A stretch of DNA of 64,000 bases from Dipteris shenzhenensis. Taxonomy: Eukaryota; Polypodiophyta; Polypodiopsida; Gleicheniales. The notes beneath the pieces were generated by a model. It saw nothing but the letters and a program-made list of their open reading frames with translations, had not been told where the DNA came from and did no database searches. Where the stretch lies: NCBI GenBank assembly GCA_047967505.1, contig CM106539.1, one strand, 5' to 3'. A program made the translations under genes and the position numbers. Below, one piece after another: positions 1-9,627 of this stretch (positions within the stretch are counted from its first letter, which is position 1; each line of letters opens with the position of its first letter).

Positions 1-59
1 AATTTGTGAATTTTGGAATCTATAATTGACTCAAAATAGTGTTAACTTTATTCATCAAA

Positions 60-1580
60 CATTTTACATTTAGGGCTCTCTTAGGACCCAACGCCTCCCC
101 TGTCTGACTCTATGTTGCAACCAAAGCGCAACCCCTTGGCTCCCTGTTGAGGACTTCCAAGTAGCACATCTCCTTGTCTTCTTGACATGTTGAACCGCTT
201 TTGTGAAACTTGAGACCTCTACCTTATCGCGCTTGAGAATCCTGGCCTCTAGACATCTATAAAACCAATCGAACATTTCGTGTAGTGCATTGCTTCATGC
301 GATACCACCCCCATGCCTTGTATTCATGAAGTATGCTGCCTTTGCTCTATAGTGTGATTTCTCCATTCCTTGAGTATTTTAAATGGACAAAGAGCCCCAT
401 TGCTCCACAAACCATGGTGCATGTGCATAAAGAATATGCTGTAAAGAAAAACGTTGTATTAGAAACATAAGCTAAATCAAGTTTAAAGCGTAAAATTTCA
501 ACCTAAGGAGGATTACCACGTAATGTGTAATATGTGACTCCCCCCATGCTTCTACCATCAATGATATGAATTCTTCCAATGTTGTCCTAAATCTCTCATA
601 ATAAAGCTCATCTGTTTGACCTTTGTCTAAGCAACTTTATAAATGCATCAAGCTTTGTCCACATTTTTGCTCTCAAAGTAGCAATTCATGGATGTGAAGC
701 TTGATTTGTGGTGCACTCACACAAATCTTTCCAGTACTCCCAACCTAGGGTGCTTTGAGCCAATGTATGTTTTTCTTTATCAGCATTGTGGTTGGACAAG
801 AACCTCCTTGCCTTTCCTCCACCCATGGACACTTTAGCAAAAAGATTTTGTGTCTTTCTAGATTGTTTCTTGTCCTGCTTAAGCTTCACATTGCCTCTGG
901 AAGTCCCATTAGTGAGAGTAGTTCTTCAGCTTTTGCAATGCATTGTGCAAATACTTGCTGTGGCCTCAAGTTCCAAGCATAACAAATACTAGCTTGCCAT
1001 CTATACAATGAAAGAGAAATTCAATAAGGATATAGAAAACAGAAGAAATAAAGTTGAATGTGAAGAGGGTATTTTTGTTACCTTCTTCTCTCATCCCATA
1101 GAATTTGACCATGGCTCTCTGCAAATTCTCTACATCCACGTAAACATTATTGAAAGCATTCATCTCAAACATGTGGATGCCAAATTTCTTTTTACTCTTC
1201 TAAGTCATTGTGCCACTTACACAATGGTATCCTCCAAGCTTTTCTCTAGCACATTGGTTTGTTTCTTGACATGCAAGCCTTATAGACCACGGTGTTGGCA
1301 ATGGCATTGTAGATATCTTATACTTTTCCTCCATAGCAGACTTGAAAATTTTAAAAATAGAGTTGTAACCTTCACGACTTACACCAGCAACATCACAAGC
1401 TCCAAGCACCTCCTTTGCTTGGACGAGGCCCTTAAAATCCTTCATTACCTCTCTAGCAACTTGTTTACGTAGCCCTTTTTATCTAGGGTCCTTCAACACT
1501 TCCACGACATCACTTGGTTGTATTAAACTTCTTAGAACATATGAAGGATCACTATCATCCATTTCCATTGTTCCCATCAC
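60..1580 (-). pseudogene. Family-X transposon-type protein, decayed left copy
   Basis: Several minus-strand blocks read as pieces of one protein. From N to C they are: an acidic lead-in near 1580-1500; the block 1475-966 with CDVAGVSREGYNSIFKIFK and DVENLQRAMVKFYGM; the block 895-686 with KVSMGGGKARRFLSN; a short exon near 600-525 ending GESHITHYV at a GT donor; and 445-70 with HILYAHAPWF, GSL, NTQGMEKSHYRA, NTRHGGG and MFDWFYRCLEARI. The same blocks occur in order at 61470-63650, so this is a repeated element. I recall similar uncharacterised proteins in plants and cnidarians, but I cannot name a catalytic chemistry. In-frame stops include TAA after VLKDPR, TAG after GTMT (1200-1202), TAA in place of the usual Trp after GSLSI, and TGA before SNALHEMF. 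It is therefore broken. The family link is strong from internal comparison; the transposase role is inferred. Confidence 0.6.
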
Positions 1581-1690
1581 ATCCTCCATGAAATTCCTAA
1601 AGTAGAGTACAACTGAGTCTTAGTGGAAAGAATGCAACACCACAAATATTTTGGGGTAAGAAAATTTCATTGAAAATTTGGGGAACTAAC

Positions 1691-1986
1691 CTTGTAGCCT
1701 GTATTCTCCTCTTTTGGGCACCACTATTGGTTGACAATGCATCCATAGATTGCAATTGCCTTTTCCTCTCTTTCAGTCCCAAAGGTGTTCCCTTCAACTT
1801 TTGTGCTCGTTCTATTGACTTCTCTCGTTCCTTCTCCACAGCACGTTGAACTTGGCCATAGATAGACCTTTCCAAATCTTGTTTGTTTCCAGCAAGCTTC
1901 TGGATTGATTCTTCCAATTCATGTCGCTCCAAGTTCAGTGCATGTGCTTTGTCACTGAGTTCTTTGTTTTGCAATTGGAGATCCTA
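1691..1986 (-). pseudogene. Coiled-coil exon of the left family-X copy
   Basis: This minus-strand reading frame is bounded by an AG acceptor (..TATGTAG) near 1987 and a GT donor (CAAG|GTTAGTTC) near 1690. It encodes a charged, heptad-rich segment (about residues 1-70: NKELSDKAHALNLERHELEE, then KLAGNKQDLERSIYGQ) followed by a basic stretch (KLKGTPLGLKERKRQLQ) that could be a nuclear localisation signal. The right-hand family-X copy has a comparable Gln/Glu/Lys-rich exon at the same relative position. It is therefore most likely the N-terminal oligomerisation part of the same protein rather than a separate gene. Confidence 0.45.
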
Positions 1987-2065
1987 CATACTATTATGCA
2001 TTGCCACAATAGTAAAAATGGCGTGACATGTTATGAAAACTAGAGTACATTTCAAAAAGAGCACA

Positions 2066-2232
2066 TCACATTTGTAAAGAAGTAGATCATATTACTCAAA
2101 GCCATATGGTGTCAAAAAACACCTTAATACAGTCTCTCTTAACATCATCTTAATATCACATTTGTACAAGAAGTAGATCATATTACTCAAAGCCATATGG
2201 TGTCAAAAAACACCTTAATACAATCTCTCTTA
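2066..2232. repeat. Direct repeat, about 75-bp unit, two copies 90 bp apart
   Basis: The segment running from TCACATTTGTA through AGTAGATCATATTACTC to ACACCTTAATACA occurs at 2066-2140 and again at 2156-2232 with few changes. No function is visible. Confidence 0.85.
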
Positions 2233-2269
2233 TCTTCTTAATCACCCTAAGTCTAGAAGATCTCATCAT

Positions 2270-2705
2270 TGGTCTCTCTTATCTTCTCAATAGCCCAATC
2301 TTTCACTGCCTCCACAGCTGTATCCTCAACATAATTACATGCGAAGAAGAAATTTAAGCAATCACAAATTGTTTCTTTATAATTTCTCTGAGAGGATCTT
2401 ATTGTTCTCTCAGCATCCGCATCAAATCGCCCATGACGAGAGCTACAATAACGCAGGTTACTTAAGAAGTCTAATAGATCTTATCGTGCTTTTATCATAC
2501 GTCTTAAAAGTCTTTCACTCTCTACTATCTTGAGAGTCTCCTCCCTCTCTGTGTGCCTTTGTGCAGCAAATTCCTCTCTCTCCATGTGTGTCAAAGGAGA
2601 ACCTTGTCGAATTTTGGCCTCGCTCTGTGCTCCTTGGTCAGCAATCCATTCTTTGAGATTGTTAATTCCAAACTCCACGCCTTCGACAATGCCAAGGACA
2701 TCCAT
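2270..2705 (-). pseudogene. Hydrophilic protein fragment of unknown family
   Basis: The minus strand reads 74 codons from near 2705 (MDVLGIVEGVEFGINNLKEW). It reaches a single TAA (2481-2483) and then continues in the same frame for about 65 more codons (DLLDFLSNLRYCSSRHGRFD to KDWAIEKIRET). The sequence is rich in Glu, Arg and Lys and predicted helical. I do not recognise a family. The TAA falls at KAR-stop-DLLDF, where Gln would fit. Its position between the left family-X copy and the C48 gene gives no clear clue to a role. Confidence 0.35.
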
Positions 2706-2714
2706 GGGTGGGGA

Positions 2715-3000
2715 GATGATAAAGAAAGGGAGATGGACTATGATGCAAGAAAGAAGAGAGTGTCTGCGGAAGGACTACGATGGAAGAATACAAGTTAATG
2801 AGAAGCACTAGGATGGATGAAAGGAGAGAGTGTTTGTGGAAGAACTAGGATAGAAGAATACTTGGTTATCAGGATGGATGAAAGAAGAGAGTGTTTGTGG
2901 AAGGACTAGGATAGAAGAATACAAGTTACTCAGAAGGACTAGGATGTAAGAAATAAGAGAGTGTTTGTGGAAGGACTAGGATGGAAGAATACAAGTGCGC
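2715..3000. repeat. Degenerate tandem repeat, about 65 bp, four copies
   Basis: The phrase GAGAGTGTTTGTGGAAGG followed by ACTAGGATAGAAGAATAC recurs four times, with starts near 2756, 2824, 2887 and 2957. Unit length varies from 63 to 70 bp. Confidence 0.8.
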
Positions 3001-3215
3001 TAAGGCACGATGTGTTCACTATGATAAGGATAAGGGTTGGAATAAAGTGAGAGGCACGATGTGTTCACTATGATAAGGATAAGGGTTGGAATAAAGCGAG
3101 TGGAGATTGAATGCTCTACTTTAAGTGAGTGGAGATGATAAGGATAAGGGTTGGAATAAAGTGAGAGAAGCATTGCGAATGCTCTACTTTAAGTGAGTGG
3201 AGACTGTCCAACTGA
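3001..3215. repeat. Tandem repeat of a 49-bp unit
   Basis: The unit beginning AGGCACGATGTGTTCACTAT and ending GGTTGGAATAAAGTGAG starts at 3003 and at 3052. Partial copies (GATAAGGATAAGGGTTGG, ATGCTCTACTTTAAGTGAGT) continue to about 3205. Confidence 0.8.
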
Positions 3216-3220
3216 ATAAA

Positions 3221-3768
3221 ATTCTCATCACACAAGGATTTATTTCCAAATAATCACATCATCACACATTCATATCATAAAATTGTGTGCATGAAGAAAT
3301 ATATTACAAATATAACATCATCACATATTCATATCAAAATTCTCATCACACAAGGATTTATTTCCAAATAATCACATCATCACACATTCATATCATAAAA
3401 TTGTGTGCATGAAGAAATATATTACAAATATTACATAAGCACATATTCATATCAAAATTCTCATCACACAAGGATTTATTTCCAAATAATCACATCATCA
3501 CACATTCATATCATAAAATTGTGTGCATGAAGAAATATACTACAAATATTACATCATCACATATTCATATCAAAATTCTCATCACACAAGGATTTATTTC
3601 CAAATAATCACATCATCACACATTCATATCATAAAATTGTGTGCATGAAGAAATATATTACAAATATTACATCATCACATATTCATATCAAAATTCTCAT
3701 CACACAAGGATTTATTTCCAAATAATCACATCATCACACATTCATATCATAAAATTGTGTGCATGAAA
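3221..3768. repeat. 118-bp tandem repeat, about 4.6 copies
   Basis: The unit beginning ATTCTCATCACACAAGGATT starts at 3221, 3339, 3457, 3575 and 3693, exactly 118 bp apart. Copies are nearly identical, for example ATAACATCATC versus ATTACATAAGC in single units. The last copy is cut short at GCATGAAATAATT. The array lies immediately 3' of the stop codon of the minus-strand protease gene. Such homogeneity implies recent amplification. Confidence 0.95.
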
Positions 3769-3864
3769 TAATTATATAAATATCATCAGTAAATGCCACT
3801 TAAGTAATAAGTCACAAATTGGTGTATAATCAACAAAAACTACAAACACAACATCATACATGCA

Positions 3865-4880
3865 TCACAACTCTTGTGATGCTTCTAGTGGAGACTGTGG
3901 CAACTCTTTTGATGCTTCCAATGGAGGCTGTAGTGCTGTAGATGTACACTCAGTCTCTACTTCTTCTGTAGTATGTAGTGCTTTTGAAGTAGACTCAGTA
4001 TCCTCTTCCTTAAATGCAAGCGGAGGCGGTGGTAACTCTTCTGATGCTTCCAGTGGAGGCTGTGGTGCTGTAGGTGTACACTGGGTCTCTACTTCTTCTG
4101 TAGTGTGCAGTGCTTTCATAGTAGACTCAGTCTCCTCTTCCTTAAAGGGAAGCTCTGATATTGCTTCAGTTGCACGTTGTATTCTAATGGCAAAAATTAG
4201 GTCTCGAATGATTTCAGCCCTAAACAATTGTATATCCTCCTCTGAATATTTGAGCTCCAAAGAGTCTTTCGATGAGATCTGTGGCTTAAGTGAGAAAATT
4301 TCTTTGAAAATCAACATGCAGTTGTAGGCAACTCTCCACCCACAACTATGCCCATCTTCCTGCTCTACTACTAAATGCTTTTGGAAGTCTATCGAGTCTT
4401 TGTACTGTCCTGTTTCTCTAATAACAGATACCAACTTCTCAATCGACCTGCTCATCGTGACATATTAAAAAAACTTAGTGTGTCTATTACATAAGGTACA
4501 TAATATAGAAGTAACAACAGATTGATAGAATACTTACGTTTGCACTGAGCCATGAAAGCCTGCAATCGAGTTAACAAACCAACAATAGTTGTCTTCAAGG
4601 TCCCAAACCACTAGACTCCAATGTTCCCTACACGAATAATTAAGAACCATTATTATTTAACACAATGTTGCCAGTATAAGATGAAAATAAAGGTTGCCAT
4701 GATACTTACATCTCATGATATGCCATAAATAGGACTCACACGCCATGTAAATGTAAAGGCTGTAACAATTTACAAACATCGGCTATTGTCTTTTTGCTAT
4801 CGCTAAGTATAGGAGAAAGGAGGGAATCCAACATATACACACGATTTTGTACGACTCTACCAAATCGTGAGATAACTATA
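3865..4880 (-). pseudogene. C48 protease module 3 (C-terminal) with Pro/Glu-rich tail
   Basis: Exon 4880-4710 encodes RVYMLDSLLSPILSDSKKT and the ADVCKLLQPL helix, then GV-stop-VLFMAYHE. The TGA at 4736-4738 replaces an Arg codon kept in the sister modules (CGA to TGA). Exon 4628-4538 carries EHWSLVVWDLED (catalytic His, then Asp) and FVNSIAGFHG. Exon 4447-3865 carries VEQEDGHSCGWRVAYNCM with the catalytic Cys and the preceding Gln. The tail contains two copies of a block of about 38 residues (KALHTTEEVETQC, then PQPPLEASEELP), a recent in-frame duplication. Donors are GTAAGTATC and GTAAGTATT; acceptors end TGCAG, TGTAG and GCAG. The catalytic residues are intact, so only the TGA is damaging. 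Confidence 0.7.
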
Positions 4881-4965
4881 CTGCACCAACAAATAAATGA
4901 ATATTAGCTTATTAGATTTAATCAAAATATTGAATTATCAAGCAGAGAAAAAGTTTGTATCAAAC

Positions 4966-5866
4966 CTGAGAATGGCCATCATAATGTTGTTATTGACCTC
5001 ATTTGAAGCTCTAGAGAGAATTGAAATCTCCTCTCCCCCAAATTCAAGATATTGAGGTCTATGTTGAATCATAACCCTAACATTAAAAGAGCTTCCCAAT
5101 TCTTCCAATGAAGCCATGTTTGTAGAGTTGAGGTCTTCTATCCTCTTTGACTCTTTGATGGCATTCATTTCGCAATCAATGATTGCTCGAATGGTACATG
5201 TTATAAATGCATAGAGATGCAAATCCGTATATGTTGACAGTGTGGTGTCATTTTGTATCTCAAAAATTTGACCAAGTACCAAAAAGCAATTGTAGCCCAC
5301 CCTCCATCCACAATTATAGATGTGGCTATTCTCTTGATGTGATACTTGACATGTTATATACTCTATTTGTTGTGCCAAGTCACATTGCTGCATTACTATG
5401 TCGATAGCACCTACTAACTTTCGAGCTGATCTGCACATCAAAACATATAACAACAGTGAATATGTGCATTGCATATCAATCTACATGTCAAGAAGTGACA
5501 ACAAGCGTAGTCTATACTTACTCTAACACATTGCCATGGACGGATGTCATTGAGTTGACAAAGAAGCACTTCTTCGCAAGGATGTCCACGACTACCAGAC
5601 TCCAATGTGAGCTGCATTATCAATAAAGAATAATTACTGTGTTTGAGACAATTCTAGCAATGCAATAGAAAAATTTGATGCTTACTTCTCATAATATGCT
5701 ATAAAAATAACTCGTGCATCATTCATAGGAACGTGCTTCAACCACTTGCAAACATCCTTTATGGTTTCTTCTTTGTTGCTAAGCACTTCCGAAATACGAG
5801 GATCGAGCATATATGAAACGCTTTGTATATTTTGTGGAAAATTTGCTATAACATTACTATATTTAA
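4966..5866 (-). pseudogene. C48 protease module 2 (middle)
   Basis: Exon 5866-about 5695 encodes SVSYMLDPRISEVLSNKEET and WLKHVPMNDARVIFIAYYE. Exon 5611-5523 encodes SSHWSLVVVDILAKKCFFVN (His and Asp of the catalytic set). Exon 5430-4966 encodes SHIYNCGWRVGYNCFLVLG with the catalytic Cys. It then runs through a linker into MASLEELGSSFNVRVMIQHR and GGEEISILSRASNEVN, which is the first exon of module 3. This exon therefore physically joins modules 2 and 3, which shows that the modules belong to one polyprotein and are not separate genes. I found no stop codon in this module. Confidence 0.7.
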
Positions 5867-5942
5867 AAAAAAAGTATTAGCTTCTTGGGTTTAATCAAAA
5901 TAAGCAAAGTATAAAGCCAAGGAAAAAGCTGCATCAAACCTG

Positions 5943-6171
5943 AGGATGGTTGTAATGACTTTGACATTAACCTCATTCTTAGGATTCAAGAGGATTGAAA
6001 TCTCTTCTTCACCAAATTCAAAAAAATGAGGTGGTTGTCGAATTAACAACATAGCGGTGAATGAACTTCCAATCTGCTCCAATAGATTCATATTTTCATG
6101 ACTCATCTTATTGAGAGAGTAGTCTACATCGTATTCTTCTTCACTTGCTATGTCCTCCACATCCTCCTTCT
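5943..6171 (-). pseudogene. Linker and EISIL exon leading into protease module 2
   Basis: After the acceptor TTTTTATGGCAG the exon reads KEDVEDIASEEEYDVDYSLN, then SFTAMLLIRQPPHFFEFGEE and EISILLNPKNEVNVKVITTI. It ends at a CAG|GT donor near 5941. It matches the equivalent exons that open modules 1 and 3, and the acidic stretch is the inter-module linker. It is open throughout. Confidence 0.6.
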
Positions 6172-6400
6172 GCCATAAAAATATAAAAAAGTTATGCGAT
6201 GTACACATCCCAAATAAAGGCTTAAACAAGCAGATAAGGTTTCATACATGCTTTCATTAGAGTGAGTCTCTCCTCTACTTGGAGCACAAATTTAAAAAGG
6301 TTTCATACATGCTTTCATTAGAGTGAGTCTCTCCTCCTCTTGGAGGAAAAATTTAAAAAGTTATGAGATTTACACATCCCAAATAAAAATAATGGTTTAA
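6171..6400. repeat. Intron repeats between protease modules 1 and 2 (run to about 6600)
   Basis: The intron between the exon ending 6635 and the exon starting 6171 is filled with repeats. CATGCTTTCATTAGA recurs near 6247, 6308, 6426 and 6509. AGTTATGAGATTTACACATC recurs three times between 6358 and 6580. The expansion lengthens this intron to about 460 bp compared with its sister introns. Confidence 0.7.
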
Positions 6401-6634
6401 ATAATCATAGAAGTATAAAGATAGCATGCTTTCATTAGACAAGTTATGAGATTTACACATCCCAAATAAAAATAATGGTTTAAATAATCATAAAAGTATA
6501 AAGATAGCATGCTTTCATTAAACTCAGTCTCTTCTCCTCTTGGAGGAAAATATAAAAAACTTATGAGATTTACACATCCCAATTAAAGGCTTGAACAAGC
6601 ATACAAGTATAAAGATAAGGTTTTATACATGCTG

Positions 6635-7717
6635 CAATGTAGTCATATTTTCAGGTCGTTTCCCAATGGTAGTAATTAGATGCTGAATACTCTCAGCCCG
6701 AAATGCTAGCAGATCGGCTTCTGTATATGATTCCATTTTGACTGGTAACTCCAAATAAAAAATCTCTCTAAGAAACAACATGCAGTTGTAGGCAACTCTC
6801 CACCCATAGCTGTGTCCATCTTTTTGCTCCACTGGCAGATGTCTTTTGAATTCTACTTGATCTTGTTGCTCCGTGGTTGTTTTGACAGCAGATACTAGCC
6901 GATATGTAGCACTGTCCATCATGACATATTAAATATATTAATATGTCATGATCATAAGATACAAAATAAGAAAGTATCAAAAATATTAAGAGAATAATTA
7001 CCTTGGGGAGTTGGCATGATAGCCTTCTATTGAATTCACAAACCATAAATGGTTGAGTTCAAGGTCCCAGAAGATCAGACTCCAATGTGAGCTACACGAT
7101 CAGAATAAAAACGATTATTGTTTTACACAAACTTGCCAAAGAAATAGTAAAAATAAGGTTAGAGTTGATACTTATGCCTCATGATAAGGCATTAAGATGA
7201 CTCGCACCCCATCTAAATTCAAAGGGCTTAACGAGGTATAAACATCTTCTATAGTCTTTTAAGGAGAGCTAAGAATAGAAGAAAGGAGAGCATCGAGCAT
7301 GTAGACACGATGCTGCACTGCACTAGGAAGCTGAGAACCAAGAAATAAACAAACATTAGCTCATAGAATTGATTTGCATTCTGCACTAGGAAACTGATAT
7401 ATAACTACACTGTGAATAAATAAACAAATGTTAGCTCATTGAAGTAGCAACAAATAAATAAATGTTACGTGAGAATGACCAAGATAACATTGTCATTAAC
7501 CTCTTTTAAAGGATTGGAGAGGATTGAAACCTCCTCTCTACCAAAGCTTAAATACTGAGGTTCTCATTTCAAAACGATCCTAACTTCAAATGAGCTCTCC
7601 ATTTTATCCAATGCAGCTAAATTTGATTTTTCAATCAAATTTAGAGGTGGTTGCATTGTTGAAGTAGAAGGGAGTGCCTCCATATTGACTTCATCCATTT
7701 CTTCTCCCTCTATTGCC
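6635..7717 (-). pseudogene. C48 protease module 1 with lost catalytic Cys and splice damage
   Basis: Exon 7717-7469 carries MESSFEVRIVLK, then TGA (7564-7566), then EPQYLSFGREEVSILSNP. Exon near 7332-7170 carries HRVYMLDALLSSILSSP, TAA (7259-7261) and KTIEDV. Its donor reads ATAAGT where the sisters have GTAAGT. About 60 bp at its 5' border are duplicated (CTAGGAAACTGATATATAAC versus CTAGGAAGCTGAGAACC). Exon 7091-7005 carries SSHWSLIFWDLELNHLWFVN. Exon 6911-6635 carries VEQKDGHSYGWRVAYNCM, where the catalytic Cys of the sister modules has become Tyr. This module is enzymatically dead by sequence. Confidence 0.7.
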
Positions 7718-7809
7718 TGTAAACAAATATGAGAGATTAGATTCATTATCTTTAAATTTAAATCTTATTTAAAAAATTGTATTTAGTTGAGAAATAGAGA
7801 GCTCATACC

Positions 7810-9627
7810 GTTAAGTATTGTCATAGTGGCCTTTTTTCATAACCCTGCAAGCCATAATTATCAAAGAAGGCATCATCATGTTTGTCTTCATCCACCAACC
7901 TCTCTGTGAACGGGTCATGTAAGTCCATCTTTTCATCATCATCAACTGGGACATTATGATCTTCAAGGTAATCATCCATGTCATCGGTGTCCTTTTGGTC
8001 TATCTTTTTTTCATAGCCTGTGGTTAGATCTGCTTGAAGCTGGAAATAAGCCATGAAATGCTTATTTTCAATAATATTTGTGGAGTTGCCTTTTCTTAGG
8101 AGATCCTCAAATAAATATCCCATCCTGCACAAGGTGACCTCCCAACCTGCCGGTAGCAAATTCTCGATCATGCTAGGCAAGAGACTCCCACTTTTTGCAG
8201 GACTTCCATAGTTATTTTTTTGATAATGTATGGACCTGGGAATATCTTGCTCTTCTAGCATCAATCTCAAATTATTTGAATTCCCTCTTATGTTCTTTTG
8301 TAAGGAGTGATCAGGGTTGGGACTCCGCATACACAGAAAGAATGATTCAAGAGTTTGAATCGCTATGCCACATTCTCTCTTGCCTCTCTTTGCTGCATAA
8401 ACACCACTATAGATCTTCAAATCTGATGAATATGCTCGCTCTAGAGTAACCTGCATGGCTTCTTTGTCTTTTTTATCAACAAAAATGACAATGTTGCAAA
8501 TCGCCACTTTGCTAATGGTGGTATATACTATTCTATCAATGAAGTTATGGATATCATTGCTAGAAACTTCATTGATAAAGAATAGTTGTGGCTTATCCCA
8601 TGCTGACTCATTCTTGAAGAAGTCATCTTTTTCCAAAAAACCATTCTTTCTTTAAAATTTTTTGTGCTGCCATGGATGCATACTTATCAGGTAAGTACTT
8701 TACAGGCCTCCACATCCTTGCCGTTAACTCCTTCTTATCCATTACCTGTGACTTACCGGAGATAAATAAAGGAGCTTCATAGGTCAGCTGTCCACGCTCA
8801 CAAGCAATGCACGTTTCAAGCATCTCATTGAACACTTCAACAGGACGAAATATGATAGAAGTGTAGTTGGCATATCTGTCCCTCACCACCTTGAGGCTTG
8901 TCATACTTTCTTCTCGCTCTTGAGTTCCCCTAGGCACAACTGCACTCAAAGAAGTATAGAAGTTTGTGAGTGTGTCGGCGTCTGCTTTTGTGACCTTTCG
9001 CTTCAAATCAGGATTTGGAGAACCAAATGTTGTCCATATAATCCTTGCCTTCTGTAAGACCTCTGATGTTGAGGATATCTTACGCTTTCCATGGACATAA
9101 TGATTAAGTCTTTTGGACTCAATCAAATACTTGATCTCATGCTTGAATATATAGATTGTTGCAGGATAATAATGGAATGAACTTATCTTTACAAATTGTT
9201 CTGGAGTGAGTCTTTTGTCCTCCTTTGCTTCCCTTGCGATCTGATTACAAGCATAAGCCCAATGTTGACCATCAATGGGCTGGAATCTGCAATGAAGGAG
9301 GAATTCCTTCTTTACTTCCTTTAGCATATTCTCACCTTGTGCTTCTTCGCCTTGTTCATGTGGAATATTTTGAAGAGTGTCTTTAAAGAATTGACTGAAG
9401 GTTTCCTCGAAATGTGTAGGCCCTGTAAATGTTATTTGATCCAGAAAACTATTTTTGATTGGACAAAACATTATTGGGTGCAAGACCACATTGCTTGCCA
9501 CAGGTTTCTTACCATCTCTCAAAGCCTCGTATATTTGCATTGCATAGGATATATCAAGGCTTTGGCTATTAGTAAAGAGAGCTGCAGCTTCCACATCTTT
9601 GGCATTCACAAACCACGTCCTTTGACC
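7810..9627 (-). pseudogene. Central region of the C48 gene, unknown domain
   Basis: The frame continues from the TAG at 9628-9630 as GQRTWFVNAKDVEAAALFTN for about 335 codons. It ends KILKKEWFFGKR with TGA at 8623-8625. From about 8640 a different frame takes over (EKDDFFKNESAWDKPQLFFI). This runs about 270 codons to TGA at 7821-7823, then splices at ACG|GTATGAGC (near 7809) to the first protease exon. The junction lies on AAAAAATTTT/GGTTTTTT homopolymers, so it could be a one-base indel, a missed intron or frameshifting. The sequence mixes short hydrophobic strands with charged loops and ends in an acidic tail (DQKDTDDMDDYLEDHNVP). I do not recognise a family. Confidence 0.5.

Noticed and set aside
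3221-3768. CRISPR-like array
   Set aside because: The units are contiguous 118-bp repeats without unique spacers, in a eukaryotic context.
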